33,301 nt of DNA from Pelomonas sp. KK5 (lineage in GTDB: Bacteria; Pseudomonadota; Gammaproteobacteria; Burkholderiales; Burkholderiaceae_C): the NCBI RefSeq assembly GCF_001984095.1, contig NZ_LYVQ01000051.1, positions 1 through 33,301 of the forward strand, given 5' to 3'. The position numbers and the translations under genes are program-made. Numbering within the stretch: position 1 is the stretch's first letter; every line of letters begins with the position of its first letter. Shown in pieces: positions 23,587-33,301 of this stretch. A model generated the notes under the pieces. The model made no database searches. It worked only from the letters and a program-made list of their open reading frames with translations, and was not told the origin of the DNA.

Positions 23587-24813
23587 ATGAGCCGTGCCCG
23601 ACTCGCACCGCTGGTCGCCAATGAGCTGGGCGTGCTCGAGGCCGTCATGTGGTCGCACGGCCCCTCGCGCGACGCGCTCGCCGCGCAGCTCGGCTTCTCG
23701 CGGACGCGGGCCAATGCCCTGGTCGCCGGCCTGATCGACGAAGGCTGGCTCGACGAGGTCGGCCCGCAGGCCTCCTCCGGCGGCCGCCGCGCCGAGACGC
23801 TGCAGTTGCACCGCGGCCTCGGCGTGCTGCTGGGCGTGGACCTGGGCGCCACCGGCGTCGAGGTGGCCGTGCTCGCGCCCGACCTGCAGGTGCTAGCCCG
23901 CCATGCGCAGCCGGTGGACGTGCGCGAGGGCCCCGGCGTGGTGTTCACGCTGATCCGCACGGTGATGCGCCGCCTGCTCACGCAGCTCAAGCTCAAGGCC
24001 CGCGACGTGCTGGGCATCGGCATCGGCGTGCCCGGCCCGGTGGACTTCGCCAGCGGCCAGCTGGTCGAGCCGCCGCTGATGCCGCTGTGGGACCGCTACT
24101 CGATCCGCGACGACCTGCGCGCCGAGTACGAGGCCCCCGTCTGGGTGGACAACGACGTCAACCTGATGGCGCTGGGCGAGCTCTGGCGCCTGCGGCGCAC
24201 GCTGTCCAACTTCCTCGTCATCAAGATCGGCACCGGCATCGGCTGCGGCATCGTCTGCCACGGCGAGGTCTACCGCGGCGCCAACGGCTCGGCCGGCGAC
24301 GTGGGCCACATCTGCGTGGACCCGGCCGGCCCGCGCTGCCGCTGCGGCAACCTGGGCTGCGTGGAGGCCATGGCAGCGGGCCCGGCCATCGCCCGGATGG
24401 GTGTCGAGGCGGCGCAGGCCGGCCAGAGCGAGTGGCTCGCTAACGCCTTATCCGAGCGGAGTGAACTGAGGCCCGAGGACATCGGCAACGCCAGCCGCCA
24501 CGGCGATGCGGCGGCCAACGCGATCGTGCAGCGCTCGGGTGCGCTGGTCGGCCAGATGCTGGCCTCGGTGGTGAACTTCTTCAACCCGTCGCACGTCTTC
24601 ATCGGCGGCGGCGTCACCGGCATCGGGCCGCTGTTCCTGGCCTCGCTGCGGCAGAGCGTCTACCAGCGCTCGCTGGCGCTGTCGACGCGGCATCTGGAGA
24701 TCGGGCTGTCACCGCTGGGCGCCGATGCCGGCGTGATCGGCGCGGGCGTGCTGGCGCTGCAGGAAGTGCTGAGGCAGTCGGTCTCGTCCAAGCGTGAACG
24801 GGTGGCCGCATGA
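23587..24813 (+). CDS. ROK-family transcriptional regulator
   Basis: The protein is 408 aa. The N-terminal 60-70 residues form a winged helix-turn-helix (RDALAAQLGFSRTRANALVAGLIDEGWL), followed by a ROK sugar-kinase-like domain. Visible ROK features are the phosphate-loop GVDLGATGVEVAVL, GIGIGVPGPVD and the zinc cluster GHICVD...CRCGNLGCVEAMA. Regulators of this class (NagC, Mlc, XylR types) bind a sugar or sugar phosphate and usually repress nearby uptake genes. It is the first gene of the sugar operon, so it probably controls it in response to the transported sugar. Confidence 0.92.
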   Translation: MSRARLAPLVANELGVLEAVMWSHGPSRDALAAQLGFSRTRANALVAGLIDEGWLDEVGPQASSGGRRAETLQLHRGLGVLLGVDLGATGVEVAVLAPDLQVLARHAQPVDVREGPGVVFTLIRTVMRRLLTQLKLKARDVLGIGIGVPGPVDFASGQLVEPPLMPLWDRYSIRDDLRAEYEAPVWVDNDVNLMALGELWRLRRTLSNFLVIKIGTGIGCGIVCHGEVYRGANGSAGDVGHICVDPAGPRCRCGNLGCVEAMAAGPAIARMGVEAAQAGQSEWLANALSERSELRPEDIGNASRHGDAAANAIVQRSGALVGQMLASVVNFFNPSHVFIGGGVTGIGPLFLASLRQSVYQRSLALSTRHLEIGLSPLGADAGVIGAGVLALQEVLRQSVSSKRERVAA

Positions 24814-24845
24814 GCGCAGCGCCGGGCCGCCCCAAGCAAGCTCGC

Positions 24846-24879
24846 ATCCCCTCGGGGGATCGGCTTGCGTACTCGCAAG
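24846..24879. repeat. Double-hairpin element between ROK and ABC genes
   Basis: Two perfect small stems follow each other: ATCCCC/GGGGAT (24846-24851 and 24855-24860, 3-nt loop) and CTTGCG/CGCAAG (24864-24869 and 24874-24879, 4-nt loop). The surrounding 79-nt gap (24814-24892) has the composition of a dispersed intergenic element known from related genomes. It may lower or protect the downstream message. Confidence 0.6.
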
Positions 24880-24892
24880 ACGAGGGGCTCCA

Positions 24893-26380
24893 ATGAGCTT
24901 CACCGTCACCTTCGACCAGATCACCAAGTCCTTCGGCCCGGTGCAGGTGCTGCACGGCGTGTCCTTCGAGCTGGAGCCCGGCCGCGTCTACGGCCTGCTG
25001 GGCGAGAACGGCGCGGGCAAGAGCACGCTGATGAAGATCCTGGCCGGCTACGAGCAGCGCAGCGGCGGGCGCCTGCTGCTGGCCGGGCGCGAGGTGCACT
25101 TCACCGGCCCGCGCGATGCCGAATCGGCCGGCATCGCGATGATCCACCAGGAGTTCGCCCTGGCCGAGGACCTGACGATCATGCAGAACGTCTTCCTCGG
25201 CCACGAGAAGCGCAAGGGCCCCTGGCTCGACGACGCCGCCATGCGCGCCGAGACCGCCCTGGTACTGGAGGACGTGGGCCTGCGCGCCCATCCGGACACG
25301 CCGGTGCGCCGGCTGATCGTGGCCGAGAAGCAACTGGTGGAGATCGCCAAGGCGCTGCAGCGGCAGGCGCGGCTGCTGGTGATGGACGAGCCCACCGCCA
25401 CGCTGACGCCCGGCGAGACCGAGCGCCTGTTCGCGCTGATGGCGCGGCTGAAGGCCCGAGGCGTGACGATCATCTACATCTCGCACAAGCTCGACGAGGT
25501 GGAACGCGTGACTGACGAGATCGTCGTCATGCGCGACGGCCGCTTCGTCGCCCGCGACCAGACGGCCAAGGTCAGCCGCCAGCAGATGGCCTCGCTGATG
25601 ATCGGCCGCGACCTCGCCGACCTCTACCCCCGCCGCGACCCGCTGCCCGACGGCCCGCCGCTGTTCCGCGTGGCAGGCCTGAACGTCCCCGGCTGGGCGC
25701 GGGACATCGGATTCGAGGTGGACCCGGGCGAGATCCTCGGCTTCGCCGGCCTCGTCGGCGCCGGCCGCACCGAGCTGTTCGAGGGCCTGCTGGGCCTGCG
25801 GCCCGCCACGGTCCAGCGCGTGGAGATCGCCGGCCACCCGGTGCGCATCCGCAACCCGCGCGAGGCCGCCGACCTGGGCCTCACCTACCTCAGCGAGGAC
25901 CGCAAGGGCAAGGGACTCCACGTGGACTTCCCCTTACGGCAAAACCTGACCCTCATGGCGCTGCGCCAGTACTGCCGGCCCTGGCTGCGCCCCGGCGCCG
26001 AGCAGAAGGCGCTGCGCTCCGCGGTGGACGCCTTCGGCATCCGCACCGGCTCGCTGCAGATCAAGGCGTCCTCGCTGTCCGGCGGCAACCAGCAGAAGCT
26101 GGCGCTGGCCAGGATGCTGCACCCGAACCCGAAGGTGATCGTGCTGGACGAGCCGACCCGCGGCGTCGACGTCGGCGCCAAGCGCGACATCTATTTCCTG
26201 ATCCAGCGCCTGGCCCGCGAAGGCCGCGCGGTGATCGTCGTCTCCAGCGAGCTGATGGAGCTGCTGGGCATCTGCCACCGCATCGTCGTGATGCGAGGCG
26301 GGGCGCAGCAGGCCACGCTGCCCGTGGACAGTCAATTGAGCGAAGAGGTCCTGATCCGTCATGCAACAGGAACGCACTGA
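24893..26380 (+). CDS. Sugar ABC transporter ATPase (RbsA/MglA type, two ATPase domains)
   Basis: The protein is 495 aa, the size of the twin-domain sugar ATPases. The first domain has Walker [10 protein letters not shown], a signature [13 protein letters not shown]-like region and Walker [14 protein letters not shown]. The second has the degenerate P-loop [19 protein letters not shown], typical of this family, signature LSGGNQQK and Walker [13 protein letters not shown]. It works in the cytoplasm and energises import through the downstream permease. The ATG has GAGG 7 nt upstream; upstream in-frame starts are not supported. It follows the ROK gene after a repeat-containing gap and overlaps the permease gene. 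Confidence 0.95.
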   Translation: MSFTVTFDQITKSFGPVQVLHGVSFELEPGRVYGLLGENGAGKSTLMKILAGYEQRSGGRLLLAGREVHFTGPRDAESAGIAMIHQEFALAEDLTIMQNVFLGHEKRKGPWLDDAAMRAETALVLEDVGLRAHPDTPVRRLIVAEKQLVEIAKALQRQARLLVMDEPTATLTPGETERLFALMARLKARGVTIIYISHKLDEVERVTDEIVVMRDGRFVARDQTAKVSRQQMASLMIGRDLADLYPRRDPLPDGPPLFRVAGLNVPGWARDIGFEVDPGEILGFAGLVGAGRTELFEGLLGLRPATVQRVEIAGHPVRIRNPREAADLGLTYLSEDRKGKGLHVDFPLRQNLTLMALRQYCRPWLRPGAEQKALRSAVDAFGIRTGSLQIKASSLSGGNQQKLALARMLHPNPKVIVLDEPTRGVDVGAKRDIYFLIQRLAREGRAVIVVSSELMELLGICHRIVVMRGGAQQATLPVDSQLSEEVLIRHATGTH

Positions 26381-27344
26381 AGCGAAACAGCACTGGCTGG
26401 CCCGCCTGCACGGCATCGGCCCGGTGGCCGGCCTGCTGCTGCTGTGCATCGCCGGCACGCTGCTGAACAGCGACTTCGCCACCGTCGACAACGCGATGAA
26501 CGTGCTCACCCGCACCGCCTTCATCGGCATCATCGCGGTGGGCATGTGCTTCGTCATCATCAGTGGCGGCATCGATCTCTCGGTCGGCTCGATGGCGGCG
26601 CTGATCGCCGGCTGTGTGATCTGGCTGATGAACTACCTCGGCGCCAAGGCCTGGCCGCCGCTGTCGATCGTCGCGATCGGCGCCGTGTTCGCTGTCGTGC
26701 TCGGCGCGGTGTTCGGCCTCGCCCACGGCCTGCTGATCACCCGCGGCCGCATCGAGCCCTTCATCGTCACGCTGGGCACGCTGGGCATCTTCCGCGCCTA
26801 TCTCACCTACCTGTCCAACGGCGGCGCGATCACGCTGGACGACAAGCTGGCCGACGTCTACGCCCCGGTCTACTACGGCGCGCTGCTGGGCGTGCCGATT
26901 CCCGTCTGGGTGTTCGCCATCGTCGCCGTCATCGGCGCGCTGCTGCTCAATCGCACCGCCTATGGCCGCTACGTCCAGGCCATCGGTTCCAACGAGCAGG
27001 TGGCCCGCTATGCCGCGGTAGACGTGGACTGGATCAAGCTGAAGACCTATGTGCTGCTGGGCGCCTGTGTCGGCGTGGCCACGCTGCTCTACGTGCCGCG
27101 CCTGGGCTCGGCCTCGCCGACCACAGGCCTGCTCTGGGAGCTGGAGGCGATCGCCTCGGTGATCGTCGGCGGCACGGCGCTGAAGGGTGGCGCGGGCAGC
27201 ATCACAGGCACCGTCATCGGGGCGGTGCTGCTCTCGGTCATCAGCAACATCCTCAACCTCACCAGCATCATCAGCGTGTACCTGAACGCCGCCGTTCAGG
27301 GCTTCGTGATCATCGCCGTGGCCTTCATGCAGCGGCGACGTTAG
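26361..27344 (+). CDS. Sugar ABC transporter permease (RbsC type)
   Basis: The protein is 327 aa with about nine or ten hydrophobic spans, as in RbsC-type permeases. The family signature is clear: [28 protein letters not shown] near the start, and [26 protein letters not shown] towards the end. It forms the inner-membrane channel, probably as a homodimer. The start overlaps the ATPase gene by 20 nt, so translation is coupled. The binding-protein gene follows after 35 nt. Confidence 0.95.
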   Translation: MQQERTEAKQHWLARLHGIGPVAGLLLLCIAGTLLNSDFATVDNAMNVLTRTAFIGIIAVGMCFVIISGGIDLSVGSMAALIAGCVIWLMNYLGAKAWPPLSIVAIGAVFAVVLGAVFGLAHGLLITRGRIEPFIVTLGTLGIFRAYLTYLSNGGAITLDDKLADVYAPVYYGALLGVPIPVWVFAIVAVIGALLLNRTAYGRYVQAIGSNEQVARYAAVDVDWIKLKTYVLLGACVGVATLLYVPRLGSASPTTGLLWELEAIASVIVGGTALKGGAGSITGTVIGAVLLSVISNILNLTSIISVYLNAAVQGFVIIAVAFMQRRR

Positions 27345-27379
27345 TCGTAGTTCCCACCCCACCCAACGGAGACAAGTCG

Positions 27380-28336
27380 ATGAAGAAGATCACTCGCAGA
27401 ACCCTTGTCGCGGCCGCGCTGGCTGCATCCAGCTTCGGCGCCTTCGCGCAGGCCAAGGTCAACCTCGGCGTATCCATCCCGACGGCGACGCACAGCTTCG
27501 CGGCCGGCATCGTCTACTGGGCCAACGAGGCCAAGAAGGAACTGGAAGCCAAGTACCCCGACGTCAAGGTCACCGTCAAGACCGCCGCCAACCCCGGCGA
27601 GCAGGCCAACCAGCTGCAGGACCTGATGACGGTCACCAAGATCAACACGCTGGTGGTGTTCCCCTTCGAGTCGGGCCCGCTGACCAAGCCGGTCGAGCAG
27701 ATCCACAGCAAGGGCGTCTACGTCACGGTCGTCGACCGCGGCCTCACCAACCCCTCGGGCCAGGACGCCTACGCCGCCGGCGACAACACCGCCTTCGGCA
27801 AGATCCCGGCCGAGTACATCGCCAAGTACCTGAACGGCAAGGGCGATGTGGTCGCGCTGCGCGGCATCGCCTCCACGCTGGACAACGAGCGCATGGACGC
27901 CTTCAACGCGGTGATGAAGAACCATCCCGGCATCAAGGTGCTGGACGCCAAGTACGGCAACTGGAACCGCGACGACGCCTTCAAGGTGATGCAGGACTTC
28001 CTGACCCGCTTCAAGCACATCGACGTGGTCTGGGCGGCAGACGACGACATGTCGGTGGGCGTGCTGAAGGCCATCGACCAGGCCAAGCGGACGGACATCA
28101 AGCTCGTCTTCGGCGGCGCCGGCGCCAAGGGCAGCATCAAGACGCTGATGGACGGCAGCGACCCGCGCATCATGGCCAACGTCTCCTACTCGCCGAAGTT
28201 CATGTACGACGCGATCAAGATGACCGCGGAGGCGCGGCTGAAGGGCGAGAAGCTGCCGGCGAACAACATCGTGCCCTCGGTGCTGATCACGAAGGAGAAC
28301 GCCAAGACCTTCTACTTCCCCGACTCTCCGTTCTGA
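27380..28336 (+). CDS. Sugar ABC transporter periplasmic binding protein (RbsB type)
   Basis: The protein is 318 aa. A signal peptide ([23 protein letters not shown]) targets it to the periplasm. The mature part belongs to the family 4 periplasmic sugar-binding proteins: [21 protein letters not shown] at the start, [19 protein letters not shown], and [20 protein letters not shown], the hinge-side Asp-rich segment. The ligand is a pentose, hexose or related compound; it cannot be read directly. The ATG has GGAG 8 nt upstream. A perfect inverted repeat and another hairpin follow it, so this gene may be transcribed above the downstream enzyme genes. Confidence 0.94.
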   Translation: MKKITRRTLVAAALAASSFGAFAQAKVNLGVSIPTATHSFAAGIVYWANEAKKELEAKYPDVKVTVKTAANPGEQANQLQDLMTVTKINTLVVFPFESGPLTKPVEQIHSKGVYVTVVDRGLTNPSGQDAYAAGDNTAFGKIPAEYIAKYLNGKGDVVALRGIASTLDNERMDAFNAVMKNHPGIKVLDAKYGNWNRDDAFKVMQDFLTRFKHIDVVWAADDDMSVGVLKAIDQAKRTDIKLVFGGAGAKGSIKTLMDGSDPRIMANVSYSPKFMYDAIKMTAEARLKGEKLPANNIVPSVLITKENAKTFYFPDSPF

Positions 28337-28346
28337 TGACGGAGAG
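28324..28346 (+). terminator. Hairpin over the binding-protein stop codon
   Basis: A perfect 8-bp stem pairs 28324-28331 (CTCTCCGT) with 28339-28346 (ACGGAGAG) around a 7-nt loop that holds the TGA stop. No T-run follows, so it is more likely a stabiliser or attenuator than a terminator. Confidence 0.55.
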
Positions 28347-28359
28347 CTAGACCACCGCT

Positions 28360-28430
28360 CGTTCGCCCTGAGGTATCGAAGGGCCTGTCCGGACCGTTGC
28401 GCTTGGCCCTTCGATACCTCAGGGCGAACG
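28360..28430. repeat. Perfect 26-bp inverted repeat (REP-like)
   Basis: Arms at 28360-28385 and 28405-28430 are exact reverse complements, with a 19-nt loop that itself contains the palindrome GTCCGGAC. The outer arm CTCAGGGCGAACG and the TTCGA block also occur in the repeat at 12768-12938, showing that the two are related elements. It sits between the binding-protein and isomerase genes and would fold strongly in mRNA. Confidence 0.9.
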
Positions 28431-28463
28431 GACATTCCTCAGGCTCGTTCCAGGAGAACTCGC

Positions 28464-29485
<1,022 letters not shown>

Positions 29486-29489
<4 letters not shown>

Positions 29490-30646
29490 GCCCCGCACGA
29501 CTCAGAAAGCTCCGCTACGCGATGGTCGGCGGCGGGCGCGACGGCTTCATCGGCGCGGTGCATCGCCACGCGATGGCGCTGGACTCGCGCTTCGAGCTGG
29601 TGGCCGGCGCGTTCTCGTCAACGCCCGACAAGGCCAAGGCCTCGGGCAGGGATCTCGGCCTGGCCGACGAGCGCAACCATGGCAGCTGGCAAGACCTGCT
29701 GGCCGACGAGCTGAAGCGAGCCCCCGAGGAACGCATCGACCTGGTCAGCATCGTCACGCCCAACCACGTCCACTACGAGGTGGCCCATGCCTTCGCCGAC
29801 GCGGGCTTCCACGTCGTCTGCGACAAGCCGCTGGTGCATACCAGCGAGCAGGCGCGGAGCCTCGTCGACACGGTGGCGCAACGCGGCACCGTCTTCGGCG
29901 TCACCTACAACTACAGCGGCTACCCGCTGGTCCGCCACGCCTGCGAGATGGTGCGCAGCGGCGCGCTCGGCACGCTGCGCAAGGTCATCGTCGAATACAA
30001 CCAGGGCTGGCTGGCCACCCAGCTGGACAACAAGCAGGCCGCCTGGCGCACCGACCCCGCACGCAGCGGCATCGCCGGCGCCATCGGCGACATCGGCTCG
30101 CATGCCGAGCAACTCGCCGCCACCGTCACCGGGCTGGAGATCGAGGCGATCTGCGCCGACCTCACCACCTTCGTCCCCGGCCGCGCGCTGGACGACGACG
30201 GCAACCTGCTGCTGCGCTTCAAGGGCGGCGCCCGCGGCGTGCTGATCGCCTCGCAGATCGAGATCGGCTGCGAGAACGACCTGCGGCTGCGCGTGTTCGG
30301 CGACCAGGGTTCGCTCGCCTGGCACCAGGAAGATCCGAACCAGCTCCACTACGCCCCGATCGCCGGCCCGCGCCAGGTCCTCACCCGCGCCAGCGCCGGC
30401 CTGAGCACCGCAGCCCAGCAGGCAACCCGCCTGCCCGCCGGCCACCCCGAAGCCTTCATCGAGGCCTTCGCCAACATCTACTCGGGCGTGGCCAACGACA
30501 TCCACGCCCGGCTGCTGACCGGCCAGCCGGCGGCACGCGAGCAGGCGGACTATCCACGCATCGAGGAAGGCGCGCGGGGCGTGCGATTCATCGAGAAGAC
30601 CGTCGAGTCCTCGCGCAGCAGCACCAAGTGGACGGCTTTCGGCTGA
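29486..30646 (+). CDS. Gfo/Idh/MocA-family NAD(P)-dependent oxidoreductase
   Basis: The protein is 386 aa. The N-terminal Rossmann domain starts with [16 protein letters not shown], the distinctive opening of one Gfo/Idh subgroup. [12 protein letters not shown] and the CDKPLV motif (Lys of the usual EKP) follow. The C-terminal domain carries [11 protein letters not shown] with the catalytic-type Asp and His. Such enzymes oxidise sugars or inositols, often to a 3-keto product. The start overlaps the isomerase stop as ATGA, so the two are translated together and probably act in sequence. It is the last gene of the sugar operon; the substrate is unknown. Confidence 0.9.
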
Positions 30647-30673
30647 GCGTTCTGTCCGCTTGAAATATGCGTT

Positions 30674-30705
30674 ATGTTCCGGCTCTTCCTGAGCTGCCGG
30701 AACAT
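30674..30705 (+). promoter_or_regulatory. Perfect 10-bp hairpin just before the giant open frame
   Basis: ATGTTCCGGC (30674-30683) and GCCGGAACAT (30696-30705) are exact inverted copies with a 12-nt loop. The right arm ends 5 nt before the ATG at 30711 and contains GGAA (30699-30702), the only ribosome-binding-like bases at proper distance. The stem could hide the ribosome site or be a protein-binding operator. No T-run follows, so it is not a standard terminator. Confidence 0.6.
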
Positions 30706-30710
30706 CAACC

Positions 30711-33301
30711 ATGGCCGATCTCGCCGCCGAACAGAAAGCCTGGCTGGGCACCCTCGCCACCCTGCTGGACAGCCCCGATCAGCAGAAGCGCAAGGACGCG
30801 ATCAAGGCACGCCTGTCGCAGCACCTGGTGGCCACCGGCCGCGCCGCCGATCCCGAACTGGCGCGCACCCAGGGCGCCAAGGCGGCCGAGGCGGCCCGCG
30901 CCGGGCGCGAGGACCTGGTGCAGAACCTGGTGGCCGACCGCAGCGAGATCAGCGCCAACGTCGCCTTCGCCGAGGGCCATGCCGCCGCCAAGGCCCGGCC
31001 GGGCCAGGCCCAGAAGGATCTCGACGCCGCCGTCCTCGCCCTGGCGAAGGCCAAGACCGCGGACGCCGACGCCCAGGCACTGGTCGCCAAGGACAAGCTG
31101 ACCAAGGAGATGGTCGCCGCCCGCCAGGCCAATGCCGCCGAGGCCCTGCTGAAGGCCCAGGACGCCGAGGCCAAGGCGACGAAACTGCTGAAGGTGTACA
31201 CCGACGACGAGGCCGAGATCGGCAAGCGCATGTCCGCCCGCGTGGCCCGCGTGCGTGCCGCCGGCGACCCGGCCAAGGGCGACCAGACCGAGGCGGCCTT
31301 CTACCGCCAGATCGCCGAGCCCCTGCTGCTCAAGGAGAACCCGAAGGCGCCGGCCGATGCCAAGGACCCGGCCAAGCTGAAGGCCCGCGCCGAGCTGCGC
31401 CTGCGCGACCTGGAGGTCGAGCAGCTGCTCAGCGAGCGCATCGAGACGCGCATCGCCGCCGAGGTCGACCAGCTCGACGGCAAGGGCGTGGCCCAGCGCA
31501 TCGTCCATCCGATGACGCGGCTCAAGGAGATCGAAGGCATCGTTGCCGAGGTGGCCGAGCAGTACGGCTTCACCAACCTCGCCCACTTCATCTCTCGCCA
31601 CGGCGCGCCGCGCACCAACCCCGACGTGGGCGAGACCGTCGTCGGCAAGACCGACGAGGCCGCGCACGCCGAGACCATCCGCCAGGCCGACGACGCCGCC
31701 GCGCGCGTCCTCACCGGCGTGGGCCCCGACCAGGCCGAGTACGACCCCGCCAAGCGCGGCCCGCTGATGGGCGACAAGGGCAAGGGCACGATCAAGGCGG
31801 TGTCGGCCGGCGGCATGGCGCAGCCCGGCGAAGCGGTGGCGGTGCCCGTCTACGCCAAGGTGGGCGACCAGGTCGCCGCCGCCAGCAGCCAGCACGCCAG
31901 CGCCAAGGCGGCGCTCTACATGATGGAGGAGGCCGCCGCGCAGGCCGCCCGCCATCAGCAGGCCAACCCCGGCGCGGCCGGCCGCAACTTCGAGGTGACC
32001 GTCGGCCACGACACGATCGACGGCGACAAGCTCGGCGCGTTTCCCGAAGCGGGCGGCCTCGGCGCCTCCTACGCGGTGGACGAGACCGGCCTCAGCGAGG
32101 CCGAGAAGCTCAAGTCCGGCGCCGCGCTGGACCCCGAGACCATCGCCAAGCGCCTGGCCCGCACCACCAAGGAGACCGGCGCGCGCTCGGCCTCGGCCGT
32201 CGAGCTGCCCGACACCCTGCACGGCGGCTTCAACCTGATGACCCTGTTCACCAAGGGCGCGGACGACGCGGGCTCGGTGAGCGCGCCGGACGACCTGATC
32301 GCCAACCCCGCCCGCGCCAAGGCCACGCAGGACTACAAGGACGCGAAGCGCAAGGAGCTCGAGGCCCAGCCGCTGGGCCTGGCGCTCGCCAAGGCCGAGA
32401 AGGACCTCGCGGACCTCAAGGCCGACCAGGCGAAGGCCAAGGCGGACAAGGAGGCCGCGCAGAAGAAGGTCGACGCGGGCGACCCCACCGCCGCGGCGGA
32501 CGTCGCGAAGCATGAGAAGAGCTTCAAGGAATTCGGTCCCAAGATCGGCAAGGCCGCGGGCGAGGTGCCCAAGGCCCGCAAGCTCTTCACCGAGGAGCTC
32601 GCCAAGCACGACGCCGATGCCGTCAAGGCCGGCGAGGCCGCCGCGCTGGACGCGATCAAGCTGTCCGCCGAGAACCCGAAGGCGCTGGACGCCGCTCTGG
32701 ACAAGCGCGAGACCGCCCAGGCCGCGAGCCTGGCGCAGGCGACGGTCGCGGCCGACGCCCGGCGCGCGAAGGCCGCCGAGGCGCAGGCCCAGCAGCAGAA
32801 GTCCGCCCAGGGTGCCGACACGCTGCTCGCCGCCACCGTGCCCACCGGCGAGCTGGATGCCGCCCGCAAGGCGCTGCAGCCGCTGGCCGCCGAGGCCGCG
32901 CGCACCCGTGCCGCCCAGGCCGAGGCCGAGCAGCGCCTCGCCCAGGCGCAGAAGCACCTGGCCGAGGTGGAGAAGCATGCCGAGCAGGCCCCGGCCGCGG
33001 CCCAGCGCGCGCTGGACCAGGCGGCCGCCGCCCTGCTGGCCGGGGAGAACGAGCTGAAGGCCGCCGAGGCCGCCAGCAAGCGGGCGTCCGAGCTGATCGC
33101 CGCCAGCACCGACAAGGACAAGCCGCGCCTGCTGGAGGAACAGTCCCGCGCCGGCGCCGCCGTGGCCCAGAAGCAGATCGAGCTCGCGCAGGCGCGCCAG
33201 GCCGAAGCCCAGCTGAAGGTCGCCAAGCGCCTCACCGAGGCCAACCAGGCGGTCACCCTCGCCCGCCAGGCCGCCGACAAGACGCCGGACGCCCCGGCCG
33301 A
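30711..33301 (+). CDS. Very long Ala/Lys-rich coiled-coil-like protein (cut by right edge)
   Basis: From the ATG at 30711 the frame stays open for 863 codons to the window edge with no stop. It is the first start after an in-frame TGA at 30690, so the start is well defined. The protein opens MADLAAEQKAWLGTLATLL with no signal peptide or membrane span. Residues about 24-260 and 545-863 are rich in Ala, Lys, Glu, Asp and Gln in heptad-like patterns, suggesting long helices or coiled coils. The middle (about 264-540) is less biased and may hold a folded domain (YGFTNLAHFISRHGAP, VAVPVYAKVGDQ, LHGGFNLMTLFTKG). There is no cysteine and only one tryptophan in the visible part. Codon use is like its neighbours. 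I recognise no family; secreted-system effector, structural filament or polymorphic toxin are guesses. Confidence 0.85.
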   Translation, partial: MADLAAEQKAWLGTLATLLDSPDQQKRKDAIKARLSQHLVATGRAADPELARTQGAKAAEAARAGREDLVQNLVADRSEISANVAFAEGHAAAKARPGQAQKDLDAAVLALAKAKTADADAQALVAKDKLTKEMVAARQANAAEALLKAQDAEAKATKLLKVYTDDEAEIGKRMSARVARVRAAGDPAKGDQTEAAFYRQIAEPLLLKENPKAPADAKDPAKLKARAELRLRDLEVEQLLSERIETRIAAEVDQLDGKGVAQRIVHPMTRLKEIEGIVAEVAEQYGFTNLAHFISRHGAPRTNPDVGETVVGKTDEAAHAETIRQADDAAARVLTGVGPDQAEYDPAKRGPLMGDKGKGTIKAVSAGGMAQPGEAVAVPVYAKVGDQVAAASSQHASAKAALYMMEEAAAQAARHQQANPGAAGRNFEVTVGHDTIDGDKLGAFPEAGGLGASYAVDETGLSEAEKLKSGAALDPETIAKRLARTTKETGARSASAVELPDTLHGGFNLMTLFTKGADDAGSVSAPDDLIANPARAKATQDYKDAKRKELEAQPLGLALAKAEKDLADLKADQAKAKADKEAAQKKVDAGDPTAAADVAKHEKSFKEFGPKIGKAAGEVPKARKLFTEELAKHDADAVKAGEAAALDAIKLSAENPKALDAALDKRETAQAASLAQATVAADARRAKAAEAQAQQQKSAQGADTLLAATVPTGELDAARKALQPLAAEAARTRAAQAEAEQRLAQAQKHLAEVEKHAEQAPAAAQRALDQAAAALLAGENELKAAEAASKRASELIAASTDKDKPRLLEEQSRAGAAVAQKQIELAQARQAEAQLKVAKRLTEANQAVTLARQAADKTPDAPA

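Noticed and set aside
30705-32978. A 757-codon open frame on the minus strand opposite the giant coiled-coil gene
   Set aside because: The translation is Gly/Leu/Arg-rich and low in complexity, as expected for the complement of Ala/Lys/Glu-rich codons. The plus frame has a better start position and a sensible composition, although I cannot exclude the minus frame by sequence alone.

Overview
The window is a high-GC, protein-coding chromosomal segment with strong G/C third-position bias. The gene families fit a betaproteobacterium of the order Burkholderiales, probably the Roseateles/Mitsuaria/Rubrivivax group: gltIJKL with a linked LysR gene, a PEP-CTERM protein, a FadN-type beta-oxidation operon under a TetR regulator, and REP-like intergenic repeats. 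The taxonomic call is inference. There is no rRNA, tRNA, CRISPR array, insertion sequence or phage gene, and no gap between genes exceeds about 215 bases.

Region 1 (1-7893, all minus strand). A LysR regulator is followed by the acidic amino-acid ABC transporter gltI-gltJ-gltK-gltL. With only short gaps or overlaps the genes continue into pyrC, a NYN-domain putative ribonuclease, an exported HtrA-like trypsin-fold protease and an FHA-domain protein cut by the left edge. A near-consensus sigma-54 promoter lies upstream of gltI, and two strong hairpins sit between gltI and gltJ.

Region 2 (8081-11122). This holds a PEP-CTERM surface protein (+) and an Atm1-type ABC exporter (-), convergent on a bidirectional terminator. 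A YciA-type acyl-CoA thioesterase (+) is divergent from the exporter.

Region 3 (11106-19622, minus strand). This is a fatty-acid beta-oxidation cluster: TetR regulator, acyl-CoA dehydrogenase, DUF2147 exported protein, FadN-type hydroxyacyl-CoA dehydrogenase/enoyl-CoA hydratase and FadA-type thiolase. A REP-like repeat block follows, then an alpha/beta hydrolase and an enoyl-CoA isomerase-like crotonase. Together the core enzymes cover every step of the beta-oxidation spiral. A candidate operator lies in the tetR promoter.

Region 4 (19825-23465). A mixed set: an HNH endonuclease, a glycine-zipper lipoprotein, an MFS transporter, a small zinc-ribbon protein and an intact subclass B3 metallo-beta-lactamase.

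Region 5 (23587-30646, plus strand). A sugar-uptake and catabolic operon: ROK regulator, RbsA/RbsC/RbsB-type ABC transporter, TIM-barrel isomerase/epimerase and Gfo/Idh dehydrogenase. The substrate is unknown. A perfect 26-bp inverted repeat follows the binding-protein gene.

Region 6 (30711-end, plus strand). A very long Ala/Lys/Asp/Glu-rich open frame of at least 863 codons runs off the right edge without a stop. It has no cysteine in the visible part, is strongly coiled-coil-like, and starts just after a perfect 10-bp hairpin that holds its only ribosome-binding-like bases. It is the least explained object here.
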